The translations under genes were made by a program, and so were the position numbers. Positions 23,034 through 34,675 of a stretch of DNA of 64,000 nucleotides are shown one piece after another. The notes beneath the pieces are model-generated. The model worked only from the letters and a program-made list of their open reading frames with translations. It was not told the DNA's origin and did not search any database. This stretch comes from Chiridota heheva. Taxonomy: Eukaryota; Echinodermata; Holothuroidea; Apodida; Chiridotidae. Within the stretch, counting starts at the first letter, position 1. Each line of letters opens with the position of its first letter. Location: contig JAIGNY010000316.1 of assembly GCA_020152595.1 (NCBI GenBank), forward strand, positions 615,001 to 679,000. The letters run 5' to 3'.

Positions 23034-23280
23034 ACCAATATTGTGCCCCAACATCTATGGCATTGCTACTCGCAGCGCCCTAACTCAATATTTCTTAAAT
23101 AATGTATAAACTGTGTCCGCTTAAACCATTCCCGAAATAAACTCCATACGTACAGTGTATGTATAATTGTATGAAATGAGGGTAACGATGCGTACATTTT
23201 TGGTGGCTTTGAGATGTTCGATCTTATAATATGTGCAAAACCGAACATTGCTGATGTAATGGCGCGAATCTTTCATGAAA
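23034..23280 (+). repeat. Dispersed repeat R3, copy 1 (direct)
   Basis: It contains CCAATATTGTGCCCCAACAT, ACTCGCAGCGCCCTAACTCA and CGAATCTTTCATG. It matches 24228-24482 directly and 23745-23960 in inverted orientation. Confidence 0.85.
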
Positions 23281-23744
23281 ATGCCAACATCTTTGTTTCT
23301 ATGATTCGTTTCATATTTCAGTTAATTTTATATTTGCCTTTAACAAAAATGGAGGAAGGGGGTAAGCCCTCATTACCCCCTTAGAAGCTTAGACACGCTA
23401 CTGGAACCAACTTAATGCATTCTGCACAAAATATGCAAAACTAAACTTTAGAATTGTTCAGTTGATGGATGTTGTGTAGCACAGGTACAATTGCACGATA
23501 GGGAACAATCCTCTTGATATAAAAGTAATTTTAAGGGGAGGTTTGAATCAGAACCATTTTGTAATATCTTCCGGTTTCCATATTCATCTTGGTATACAAA
23601 ATCAAACTGAATTCATGGAAGTAAACTGATGGAGGATTTAAAAGTATTTTTTTTATAGCCAGTAGCATAAAAAAAGCCGAAATTTGGCTGGGCAGCCGGG
23701 AGGCCTATTGTAAGCAAAAAGGCACGCGTGTATGTACGTGCGTT
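23281..23744. other. Unassigned sequence
   Basis: Nothing was recognised apart from a poorly matching A/G-rich stretch near 23345-23385. Confidence 0.4.
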
Positions 23745-23960
23745 ACATGAAAGATTCGCGCCCTTACATCAGCGATGTTCGTTTTTCACATGTAAGAAAA
23801 TCAAACATCTCAAGGCCACCGAAAATGTACACATCACTGCCCCCACTCTCCATACATAGAGTGTACAATTACACACAGACTGTATACGTACGGAGTTTAT
23901 TTTAGGAATGGTTTCAGCGGACACAGCGTGCACATTATCTATTAAGGACACGTACATTTG
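23745..23960 (-). repeat. Dispersed repeat R3, copy 2 (inverted)
   Basis: It begins CATGAAAGATTCGCGCCCTT, the reverse complement of the end of copies 1 and 3, and runs to about GCACATTATCT. It lacks the GTGCCCCAACATC end, so it is truncated relative to the others. Confidence 0.8.
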
Positions 23961-24225
23961 GGAAAATTAAACATTACTTTCCCGGAAATTGTTGATTTGA
24001 AAAGGTATGCAGAATTCTTTAAGGTGGAATGAATAAGGTCTATAAAATGTTTGTCATAGGCAAACGAAATAAATAATTCGTTTAAAGGTCCATGGATATG
24101 TTATTACCATTCACATTCTTAAATTATATCAAAAACTAGGATTAAACTGCAATGAAAATATTATATACAAATAAAATAATAAAATAACTATGAACTCGAC
24201 ACAATAAAGCATTCTTTACAATGCA

Positions 24226-24482
24226 TGCCAATATTGTGCCCCAACATCTACGACATTGCTACTCGCAGCGCCCTCACTCAATATTTCTTTTAAAATGTAC
24301 ACGCTGTGTCCGCTTATTCCATTCCCGAAATGAACTCTGTACTTACAGTGTATGCATAATTTTACACTGTATGTATAAAGTGTGGAGCAGTGATGCGTAA
24401 TGTTTCGGTGTCCTTGAGATGTTCGATTTTCTAACATGTGGAAAACCCGATCATCACTGATGTATGTGCGCAAATCTTTCAT
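24226..24482 (+). repeat. Dispersed repeat R3, copy 3 (direct)
   Basis: GCCAATATTGTGCCCCAACA at the start and GCGCAAATCTTTCATG at the end match copy 1 with scattered substitutions. Confidence 0.85.
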
Positions 24483-25074
24483 GGGCCCTTTTAGACACGC
24501 CAGGGACCAACTTATTGCAAAGCATTCTTTGTTGTAAAGCATTCTTTACTGTCCAAAAACTCCTTCATGAAACATGTCGAATCTCCATTTTTATCTTGCT
24601 ACTCTTAATCTGTAAATTGTGCTATATTAAATAGTCTCCTTTTTTGTCCTGTATGTATTATAAGTTCATTTTCGTGTAGTAGTAGTTTATTGTTATCTTT
24701 GTCAAGGGTGAGTTCACGTTAACCTGACGTTTTGTGAATTCGCCCTAGCTTTTACATCATCGGTAACTAAAACACAAAAGACTATATATTGTATATTATC
24801 TCATTATTCTGTATATTTTGAATGGATTGAATTGTACTGCTTTTCATATTGTCAGCTAATTTGAGCTAATTATGCGAACCTTCATTCAAATTTGTAAGCC
24901 GTATCTTTATCATATTAACTAAATTCTTCTTCTTATTTCTTAAGGACTTATGGACAGTTACGAAAGTAGGTGTTTAATTTACAATAACATCACTTCTGGG
25001 TTTCATTTTTCCTTACTGTTTGCGACAAATTTGTGATCTGATTGATAACACACGTAAGCTCTTATGTTGTGTCC
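24483..25074. other. Unassigned AT-rich sequence
   Basis: No feature was recognised. Confidence 0.4.
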
Positions 25075-25210
25075 GGCGATACGGTGATCAATAACATTGC
25101 AGATATCTCGCAATCCATAGGGAAAATTGAAAACCGGAAGTGACGTTGATCGCTCGGCGGCGCTCACCTCTGAATTTATTTATGATGAGACGATACCTTT
25201 CCTTTCAAAA
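25075..25210 (+). repeat. Dispersed repeat, copy 2 (partner at 9840-9990)
   Basis: It shares GATATCTCGCAATCCATAGG-like, GAAAACCGGAAGTGACGTTG-like and CTGAATTTATTTATG segments with the first copy, in the same order. Confidence 0.7.
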
Positions 25211-25834
25211 GTATTTGAAGGAAAGAACATTTAACTCTAGAAAAATATCATTGAAATTTCTAGGTTTCTGACTTGATTTTGTTTTCCGAGTAAAGCTTGA
25301 TGTATGTAATAAAATTAATAAAAGAAACGTCTTCTTCATTTGTTGGTATTTATGCATTAGTAGCTTTTTTAATTGAAAACATTGAAAATATCTTCATCGA
25401 TTACATAATGATTGAAAGTGTGCCTAGATCTAATAAACCCCTTGTCGTCCAGTACACGTTCTCGTCTGGGAGATAATTCCGATCTCCCGATCGGGAGATA
25501 TTTCGCAACCATTACCCATAATTCAGCCTTTCAGTTTTGAATATGTTTATATCAACAAAAAAGGAAGCACTGGTTTTGACTAAAATAAGAAATACAAGCC
25601 TGAGCAAGTGTTTCAAATGGTATTGCTTTTAATTTGCGAGTAAAGATATTTTCTTCAGTTTTACCAGCGCAAAACGTTCACCAAGGTTTTTAAATATTCT
25701 TACGAAAATATATATGTTAGTCTCCGCTCAGAAGCCTCAACAAGGTCTCAACACGTAAAATACTTGTTATATAATTTGTGTGATATGCTTTTAAAAGCTC
25801 TTTCTTTAGCGTCATCTATACAGACCTTCTTTTG

Positions 25835-25995
25835 GCTCTTGTAGTGGTTAGTGCTTTGTCCTCTCACTCGCACGTCCTAGGTTTGTATCCGGTGGGTCTG
25901 CAAACAGTGACTTCACAACTGGTTATCAAAAGCCGTGGCCGTCTTGATGTAATATCCAGCACTGGATGCTTTCGGGACGTTAAACCTTGCTATGT
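25835..25995 (+). mobile_element. tRNA-derived SINE-like element
   Basis: The head has an A-box-like TAGTGGTTAGTGCTTTG and a B-box-like AGGTTTGTATCCGG about 45 nt apart, as in tRNA-derived SINEs. A body with CTTTCGGGACGTTAAACC follows. Boundaries are approximate and no flanking duplication was found. Confidence 0.55.
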
Positions 25996-26179
25996 TATGC
26001 TATACATTCAACACTTCAAAAGAAAATACAAAAAAAACACATTGCGCAATTACTTAACGACTGTATGTTTTTCCGTTACCTGCGCATGCAGTCGGAATCT
26101 TCTAATCGTAAAATCTCTAGATCGGAAGCGTGGACCGGAATCGTTGTTTGTCATTGTCAGAAACAGATCTCCTTATCCT

Positions 26180-26440
26180 TACCCCATAGAGTGGTTAAAG
26201 AGTCTTGCTCGTATGCGAAAGGTATTGGGTTGGATTGTGTCCTTGAGGAATGACACTTTATTGTTCTTGCTCCAGTCCACTCAGCTGTAAAATAAGTACG
26301 GTACTAGCATTGTGGGGAGTTAACCTGTCATTGCGTCCCGTCCGTGCCTCATCCTCTTGCACTACGACAACCAGGAATAAGCACTGTCTCTATGGTCCCA
26401 ATGGCTCAGATGCATTTAGCTTAAACTTATACATACATTT
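26180..26440 (+). mobile_element. tRNA-derived SINE, family S1, copy 1
   Basis: The 5' part is AGTGGTTAAAGAGTCTTGCT and the body is TTGCTCCAGTCCACTCAGCT, then GTAAAATAAGTA, GGGGAGTTAACCTG and GGAATAAGCAC. The end, CCAATGGCTCAGATGCATTT, is the same as in the minus-strand copy at 41914-42177. Confidence 0.75.
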
Positions 26441-27204
26441 TTATACAAAGTTGTTAAAACATGCTTAAGAAAGTGAAACGCACTTTGAAAAAAACCTATC
26501 TCCTTTGATGTAAAATAAGTAGCCAATATTGTTGTCTCCTGACTGTCCAAGAAAAACAAAAAGGTGGAATATAAATTTTTATGTAACAACTTTGCACATT
26601 TGTTATTCAATTTTATGGCTTGTAATTTTTAAATCATTCTTAGTATTTTTAATACCTTTGACATTTTTGGACTTTTCTTTATTTTTTTGTGGTATGTTGT
26701 TGAGCTTGGTATTTCTGTTTTTAAAATTTTGTTTTTGGTATTTTAGTATTTCTTGTTTTTGTTTTACCTATACTTTCACCTAAATTATATTATTTTAAAC
26801 GAAATTTTAGCTTAACAATAAAGTTTTGGTTTATGTTTTCGTTCCCCAGTGTGACATATTTTATCAAGTATTATAATTTGACTTTTCTAATTATATAGGC
26901 GTATTTTCATTTTGTAAGACATTTAAAGAAAGGGAAAATGTTACTTAATATTTTTGGTATTTTTTCAACGATGATTGGGTATTTTCCTTCTCCAAAATAA
27001 TGGTCATACTCGTTACGATTTTATGAATAGATTTCTGTTACAATACTAAGAAATTTCAGTTTTTTATCTGAATTTGATTGTGATTGAAACAAAGTTCATA
27101 ATAAAAAGATATAATCGCACTGTCTTTTCCAGGTCTCTATGATGGTCTCGAAACCGAATTATAGATAGGGTCAACACTACAAGCTAAATTGCTAAAATAT
27201 CAAA
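26441..27204. other. Unassigned T-rich sequence
   Basis: Long T-rich stretches (26600-26790) give a hydrophobic open frame with no recognisable family; it is judged non-coding. Confidence 0.4.
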
Positions 27205-27620
27205 GTATCAAAACAAAGCAAAACAGTTTTGACCACTTTACAGCCTTTTTAAATCTCAGGCATCAATTTGCATATTTTATACAAATTTTGTGATGTATTA
27301 CACGGCGACGTTAAAGTAATGCAGCAAATTTTGAACAAACATTTTTCAATCTTTGTCATCCGCCCATCAAATTCTAACTGGATCATGCAGAGTTTCCCAT
27401 CATTTTCTGTGACTAAGACTTGGGGAAGAAATTTAAAGAATAATATATTTTGAGATTACAAATTTTGCATGAATTAAACATTGATCAAACTATGATCTGC
27501 CATAACTCAACAATTAAAAGACAAAATTCAATAATCTTCTCAGGTTGTAATACTCTTTAGACCAATATAGAAATTGCTACATGTGAATAAACCTTTAAAA
27601 ACTTATGCAGCAACGTTAGC
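27205..27620 (-). repeat. Dispersed repeat, inverted partner of 10215-10720
   Basis: TTTTTAAATCTCAGGCATCA (27246), TCTGTGACTAAGACTTGG (27405) and ATCAAACTATGATCTGCCAT (27484) are reverse-complement matches to the first copy, in reversed order. Confidence 0.7.
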
Positions 27621-28139
27621 AGTCCAGGAGAAATCGTACATTAATTAACCAAAACGCTCCTCAAAGTATGAGCTATTTATGACATAAACGTCGTTTTTTG
27701 TGATATTTCCCCATGATGTTTTGCTATTGCTAACATTAAAGTCTTATGCAGTTATGCAGTGTTATAGATTTCAAATTTTAAATACCTCTGCGAAAAATTT
27801 CTTTGCCAGGCGGAACATAAAACTCAGTGATAAACCTCCATTGCTTTCATGGCTAAATACTATAAAAATCAGGGAAAAAGCTAGGCTCTTGGCACGAAAC
27901 ATTCATTTTAAAAATTCTAATATTTGTAACAATATAACTTTGTCGATGAGATTGAAGATTTCAAGGAATACAATTACACATCGCAAAATCTTACATTCTA
28001 TATGATCATGGACATGCTCTAACTTAATAGGTCTGTACAGTTTTATTGCAGAATGTGAACAAAACGGCTGCAAGACGCCTATTACCTTAGGTATTTAACA
28101 AAATCCCTAAAAAAATGAACAAATTTCTTAGGCCGTAAA
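27621..28139. other. Unassigned sequence
   Basis: No domain is recognisable in the open frame near 27700-28005. Confidence 0.4.
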
Positions 28140-28930
28140 TGTTTAATTCACATGCTGCATAACAAAATCTGGTTGAGAGGTTTTGCACTAAAATGGTTTG
28201 AATCATATGTTAACAACCTCAGTCAAGTTGTGGGTATAAATGGTAAATTCTCCAGTTCCAGAATTATCAATAAAGGTGTACCATCAGGTTCGGTTCTGGG
28301 GCCTGTGTTTTTTTTTCATTTACACAATGCCCATCAAGCAAATAATTGAAAAGAACAATGTGAAATATCACAAATATGCTGATGATCTTCAATTGTGTTT
28401 GTTGCAATCCTGCTGATCCTGAAGATACCACTCTTGCTGTCAACTGATTACAATCATGTACTTTTGAGATCAGACAAAGGATGTCACTCAGTTACTTACA
28501 GATTAATAAAGAAAAAAACTGAACTTCTTAACTAAATGTTACCTTCTCAACATTGCACTTTCGGCACTCAGGCCATAGTTATTGACTACACATTAATCCT
28601 TATAAAATCTTGGGTAAGGAGTCTTGGCGTCGTTTTGATCAACACCTCACAATGGAGCATCAAGTATGAAGTGTAATCAGAACCTACCATTTCCATCTTC
28701 AAAACATCAGCAAAGCTCGCCATTTTGTATCCCGTAGGCTTGCAAAACAGCCACCTAATGCCTTGTTACATCATGACTTGATTACTGCTGTTCTCTTTTT
28801 ACAGGAATCTCTCAAACAAATTAAACGTCTGCTGCTAATTTTTACCTTAATTTTGGATTATTTGTGTTTGGAGTTTTTTTCTTTTCTGTAAAGTGCAGAG
28901 AACCTTGAAAATCTGCGCTACATAAGCATC
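28140..28930 (+). pseudogene. Non-LTR reverse transcriptase remnant (CR1/Jockey-like)
   Basis: The plus strand reads IWLRGFALKWFESYVNN, then GVPSGSVLGPVFF, then after frame changes KYHKYADDLQLC with the YADD catalytic motif near 28370. LGVVLINTSQW follows near 28625 and a segment resembling HLQNISKARHFVSR near 28690. These are palm and thumb motifs of CR1/Jockey-type elements in the right order. Stops and indels break it. A 3' tail with CTTGAAAATCTGCGCTACAT near 28905 suggests the 3' end near 28950. No endonuclease part is present. Confidence 0.8.
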
Positions 28931-28950
28931 GAGGAAGTAAGTAAAATAGG

Positions 28951-29929
28951 AACTCTCCTGGACTGGCATCTATTTGTCAATGGGAAAATGTGCTTCCATG
29001 CTATAGCATAGTGCAATTAATGGATTCAATCATATTTTCATGCAAATTTGCTAATTTCTTGGTTATTAGCTATATTCCCATGAGTACGCTTCAAAGTAAA
29101 CCATCATAACATACTTAAATGTTTGAAGGAACCACCCCCTATAAAGATATTTCCAAGGGATACTATATTCCTACTGTTTTTGTTGGTTCTAATAATTAAC
29201 CATTATTAGCAAATAATACTTGTGTTTTTTTCATATGTTACACATTGCACCTGTCAGTCAAATGCTAGCTGTTTTTCTGGGACTAAAAATGGTCCAGTGG
29301 AATTTGTGGGTCATACAAGGTAGGTGGAAATTTAGTACCGGATGCAGTGATATAAGTCTTGAAGAGATGGAAGAAGTTTGCGGTACTATAGGTAGCACAG
29401 AACTAATAATATATCAATCCGCCATAAACAAATGAAAATCCTCAGTGAAAAGGCTAATACAAATATTTTCGAGAGGTCCCTTTTCATATTTGTTTGTTTA
29501 TTGGAGGGGGAGGGGGCAAGCACCTAATAGGTCCCTTTTCATGTTTGTTGGGGGGGAGCAAGCACCCAATAGCGGCACCATGGGGGACTAGGGGATAAGA
29601 TCCCACACTTCTCGGCAAGATCGAATTTTTAATTCGTCCTAATCCGAGGAGAAACTGTTTGTAATAATAATCGTAATAATATAATAGTATAATAATAATA
29701 ATAATTGTAGGGGAGGGGGGGGGGGTACACAATCCATGAAAGCTTATTGCAGAATCACTTGTACTGTTTATGGGTATTGGGACATGGACACAATTCAATC
29801 ATTTTACTTTTGTATGACAAGGGCGTGATCCCACAAACCTTTTTGGGCCAAATCTCCCCCCTCCCCTTCCCCAGCTAGTTGTGCCTGTCGCCGATCTAAG
29901 GGCACAACTAGCTAAAGATTTAGATCTAC
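28951..29929. other. Low-complexity and unassigned sequence
   Basis: A G-rich direct repeat (AGGTCCCTTTTCATATTTGT, then GCAAGCACC) occurs at 29475-29525 and 29530-29570. A TAA microsatellite lies at about 29660-29706 and a G run at 29709-29725. No gene was recognised. Confidence 0.5.
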
Positions 29930-30295
29930 ACCACTATTCAGCCATCTCTCTTATTAGTGATCTTTCTTTCTGTAAAGGCATAGCGCCATCTCAGTTCAAA
30001 AGTTTTACATTCTTAAAGCAGTCTTAAATCACAAAACCAATTTGGTTCACTACCTGGTCAATCAGCAGCTCACGTTTTCTGAGCTTTACCTCTTAGCAGT
30101 CCGTTCGTTACTTATCTTTCCAAAATTCCAATCGTCTACTATGCGTTTCAATTGCAGGGGTGTGTTCTAATTTCCTTCCTATTCGTACTGGTGTTCAGGT
30201 GTTCCTCAAAGCATGTCAAGGTTTAATATTCGGCCATTTGCTATTTATAATTCATGTGAATGATCTATCTCGATGTACACCGGCTAAATTTTAAA
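29930..30295 (+). pseudogene. Second reverse-transcriptase remnant
   Basis: A stretch near 30165-30285 reads, with frame changes, SNFLPIRTGVPQ, then a RPFAIY-like segment and HVNDLSRCTP. This is the palm region around GVPQGS...NDL of a CR1/Jockey-type element. Upstream bases (LHHYSAISLISDLSF-like near 29930-29975) fit a reverse-transcriptase N-terminal part. It is heavily decayed. Confidence 0.55.
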
Positions 30296-30452
30296 CGTAA
30301 CTTATCCCGTAGCTTATATGAAAATTATTTATTTATTTATTTCCATTTCTTTAGCTGTTTAGATCAATACAACAAAAGCAATGGATATTTAATGTGATGG
30401 AGACCATAACAAGGATATACAAGCTTTTACAAAGATGATATATGAAAATTAA

Positions 30453-31022
30453 TTTAAAGGAATATTCCTATGGATTTTCTTTTTTTTCATACATGATACA
30501 GAATTTTTTTAGAAACAAAGTGGTGAGAAACTATGTTAATATCTTACTTACTTTAGAACTTACAAAATTTTAAATTATTTTTGAATTTGGACAAAAGTGA
30601 CTTATTGGCAACACCTGTGATGTCATAGAGACAATTTCAACAAAACGTCTTTTGTATTTCTTTAAAAATGATTTGAATTTTTTTCTTTTAATGTGACGAA
30701 CACCAAGAAAAACACATGTTTTCTTGTAAATTATATATTCCACCCTATCTCTATAATGAATCAAAAATGCTGTTCAATATTGTAAAAAAAGTGTGATTAA
30801 TATAAGAAATATATAAGAACTGTGCTAGAATTGCCTTGATAACATCACCAAGCTGAAGGACATTACTGTACGAGGTGTTTTAAAAAGCATTTTCATACTC
30901 TTTAATTGTTATAACGTCTGAACGAAATAAGATATTAACATAGTTTTTGCATCACTTTGTTTCTATAAATGTTCTCTATCAGATAAAAAAAAATGAAAAT
31001 CCATGGGAATATTTCTTCAAGA
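30453..31022. mobile_element. Long inverted-repeat MITE, AAAGGAATATTCC-type ends
   Basis: The left arm from TTAAAGGAATATTCCTATGG (30454) and the right arm ending CCATGGGAATATTTCTTCAA (31020) are imperfect inverted repeats over more than 100 bp, including AACAAAGTGGTGAGAAA against CATCACTTTGTTTC. The inner words resemble family F1, so this may be a distant relative. No coding capacity. Confidence 0.75.
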
Positions 31023-34000
31023 GACATATGGATTCAAATGGGCATATGGTAATAGCACAAAAAATATACAAGCGATATAAAAAAAAAAATTTTAAGATTA
31101 CAAAAAGATAATAGATCCCATCCCACCCCACCCAAACCGACCTCCATCACACCCCAACCCCAGAAGAAAAAAAACAGTGGATTTTCCTTTCACAGAGACA
31201 TTCAAGTTAAACATATAAGGATAATAAATCGGTTTTGAGCTTCTTTTTTTAAAACATGGATAAAGTGGTAGAAGTTTTAATTTTACTATCTAAAGAATTC
31301 CACATTCTTGTTCCAGCACACCTCACCTGGGAACATGCAATAATGCAAGACAGGTGCCCGGCGCTACGTCGGTGTATACGATGTAATGCTACATTTTACG
31401 ACCAAGTGCATGTGGAAAATTCAAATGATTATAATTGGGGAAACTAAAATCGGATCCGGGATCGGACCGAGGTCTTATAAATTATAATCGAATAAGTCAG
31501 AAGAACAAGCGCCGAAAAGGTTTATATATTTCACAGAGGGTACAAATAAGCCCAAGAAGGGGTTTTCTTCCCTGAAAAGTGGGGGTGGTAGCATACTTCG
31601 CCCCTCACATATTTGACTGGGGACTGAAACGTCCCCTGCTTTCTACGCCCTTGTTTTGATACCTGCTCTACGAAAAAAAAAAAAAGGAACCTGCTCGGGC
31701 CGCACATATATACATATACCTTATTATAAAACTGGGCCCCCAACCCCGTGGACAAGTACGCGTTTAAGGCTGGGCTGTGTTCGTACATCCTTGCATGGGC
31801 TGGGTGAGATTATCTATTGAACGTGTTGAATACTTATGCGAACTGCAAACTATTACTTAGCGCGAAAAATGTTTGAAAATAGGTTGGTAAAAGATTGTGA
31901 TAGTGCTGGTAAACAAAGATGGAAAGATTGTAATTGTACATCATTGATTTATTTGTTATTCTTAATGCTGAAATAAAGGTTCTACAAAAGGTAATGAAGG
32001 ATCCTTTCCCCATTGATGTCACACATTATTGCACAATAACAGCTAAAAATAAAAAATGCTGTAAATTAGTCAATTTTTAACAAATTTTAGTGGAATATTT
32101 TGCTGTTTTAGATCATATTTCAAACCAATTAAGTAAGCCCATGTTGCCTCTAGATATCCATAGTCCTTTAATGAATGATACAAGCAAACAAATGGATGAA
32201 AGGTTAGAGAATCGATACCTTTGTGAGCATGCATGTTGAACACACAATTACAATGTTGTGTCGCCTGCGTATTCTGACAGTACAAATGCTTTATATCCGG
32301 ACGAGAACACAACGACGCGGACAGATTTTGCATTTGATGTTTGGCCGAGTTTTAGTAGAAACTCTTGACCTTTATTGTCGCTCATGCACGGATATATATA
32401 TAGTGGATAAATTGTTCACAGAACCAATTATTCTCTGAACAATAAGTGTAGCTGGTATGTAAAATGTGTTCTCATAGTAAGGAAAAAAGTGATGGGGATA
32501 TCTGCATCATTTTAAGTATATGTGCACAATATACAAGTATACCTACACTATTGCACAATCATATGGAACAAGTTCAGGGTTTTACGAGGTATTTAGTGTA
32601 TGTATAGCTCTTAATTATTTCCTTCCTAATTTCTAACTTCTAACCTCCCCCTTTCCAATGTTTTTGTTTTGTATTTTAACCTAATATTGGAAACCCAAAT
32701 GTTAAAAATAGTCAATCTTGAATGGGGTAGGGAGGTGGGGTAGGAGGTACGGTAGGGGTGAGATAGTTACAGGGTGAAGGAAACTGGGTGGTCAATAAAT
32801 GTCCCATTGATGCATATTCATCAGTCCTTACCATTCTCAGCTGAGCAACAAGATGCTGACAAACTAATATTTTTGCAACAGTTTGTATGTCGTATAAGCA
32901 GTGGCGGAATAAAATGGGGAAAACATTCCATCCAGATTCAAATGGCTTACATATTCAACTCATGGCTCCCTTTGGCATATTTGAAGCTTTCAATGCATAA
33001 AATATGCTATTTTCAGGTGTGTGTAGTTATATCAAAGCACCACATTTGTTTATCAATTGTGCCGATTACCTTTTTTGTTTTGCATATCGATTAATGTTTG
33101 TAAAGTGACAAAAATATCAAATGCAATGATTTCCCCCTCTAACCTAACTTCGTGACTGCTTGCAGCATATTTTTGTACTGCCTCTTCCCTCCACACACAC
33201 ATACATTTGATCTGTAAGTTCAAGAACAGTGTCTATGCTGTACCTGGCAGGTCAATTGTGTAAAATTTTATGAGGGATACATTTATGAATTTGTATCCTT
33301 TGCATGGTGTTTTTTTGCATCTTTGCATGATTTTGTGGTCCCCCTCCACTTTTGACATTGCTCCTCCACTAAATTCACCCATGCACATATGACACACATG
33401 TGGTGTAAGCAGCTGGATACAGAGCTGTCGGCTGTATACTTTCTACCATTGCAAAGAAGCATTGTATAAGGAGTTAGCACTATACCAAATGAAGATGGCA
33501 TATGGCTGTCCAATTACCTGCTGCAGCGGTAACAGTGTGTCTTTTTGGCCTCTGGTATATCTAGCCATGGACGTGTTTTATTAACATGTATACATTTAGG
33601 GCGGTCGGTAATAATCTGCAATGGTATGGTGGGTCATATTTCACTGGGCGGAAGGGGGGAGGGGAAGGGCATTTTGGCACCCCTCACCAAAAATTGCTCC
33701 TTTTAGATGGCAGATAAATTCATCAAATGATTAGTTGATGAAGACAGTGGCACAGGCAAAACATTTCTGGCATGTTTAATGATACAACTCAATCACGGGT
33801 GGCAGAAGAGAAGACCTGTTTATAGGGGCCCCGGCCAAAGCCCTGCATTTCTAGTCATTTTTAGCAGAAAAATTACTTTAAATCATTTCAATTCCAGTGG
33901 AGAAGCCATGCAAGTCTTTTGATTTTGGTAGCGGAACATTACTTAATATTGTGTCAAATCTAAGGGCGAGGCTCCCAGAAGCTCTGGAGTTTCTCCGCTT

Positions 34001-34405
34001 GGATTTGTTAGCAGAAATGTGTTTAAAATCGCATCAAATCTTCAGGTGTTTGTTTTCCTGTTCATACATCACATTTTTTTTCAATATCTTAAAAACATTT
34101 AAAACTTTGATTACTAATAACTTGAAAACTACACATGCTATTTTCAAAAAAAAAAATTTGAACCTTTTGATAGAACTTTAACACCAAGCTTTGATAGCAA
34201 TGGTCTTGGAATATTGACAAGAAAATACAGAAAGAAAGCAAAAATAGTTTGATAGAGATTTCCTTCTTGTGCCACTTATATCATACAATATTTACATTCA
34301 CAAAAATGGAATAAAACCTTATAATACACTTCTAAACCATGTCACAATGAGACTGTTTTGAACACATGTACTTTAAGTTTATGGCATATGGAGTCTTGGA
34401 CTTGT
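31023..34405. other. Gene-poor unassigned region
   Basis: No gene was recognised. A segment at 34040-34150 (CTTTGATTACTAATAACTTG and ACTACACATGCTATTTTC) matches 58767-58875 directly. A 45-bp segment (GATACAACTCAATCACGGGT, then GGCAGAAGAGAAG) at 33779-33822 recurs at 34765-34805. Short open frames (for example 32774-33094) show no family. Confidence 0.45.
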
Positions 34406-34409
34406 TCGC

Positions 34410-34675
34410 AAGAAATGAAGTGTAGTGGCTCAATGATTAGGTGTTGTGCTTGTGTGTGAAAGGTTTGGCTCCGGCCGTGAGCACTTGCTTGTGTCTATGA
34501 GCAGGACACTTCACTCTGCTCTCTCCACTTCACTCAGCTGTAAATTAGTACCCGCTGCTGGGGAGTTGACCTGTGATAGTGTCCTGTCTAGGAGAGCCAT
34601 GTGCTTTCATCCACTTACTTCAAGAAACCGGAAATAAGCACCTTCAGGGCCTTCATAACTTAACTTATTATTTTT
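34410..34675 (+). mobile_element. tRNA-derived SINE, family S1-like, copy 2
   Basis: The head is GTAGTGGCTCAATGATTAGG and the body is CACTTCACTCAGCTGTAAAT, then TAGTACCCGCTGCTGGGGAG and ACCGGAAATAAGCACCTTC. The order and wording match the other S1 copies (GGCTCAGTGGTTAAGG head, CCACTCAGCTGTAAAAT body, GATAAGCACC tail). Confidence 0.75.

Noticed and set aside
26529-26783. Hydrophobic open frame resembling a membrane peptide
   Set aside because: It results from T-rich sequence and has no homologous domain or conserved start.
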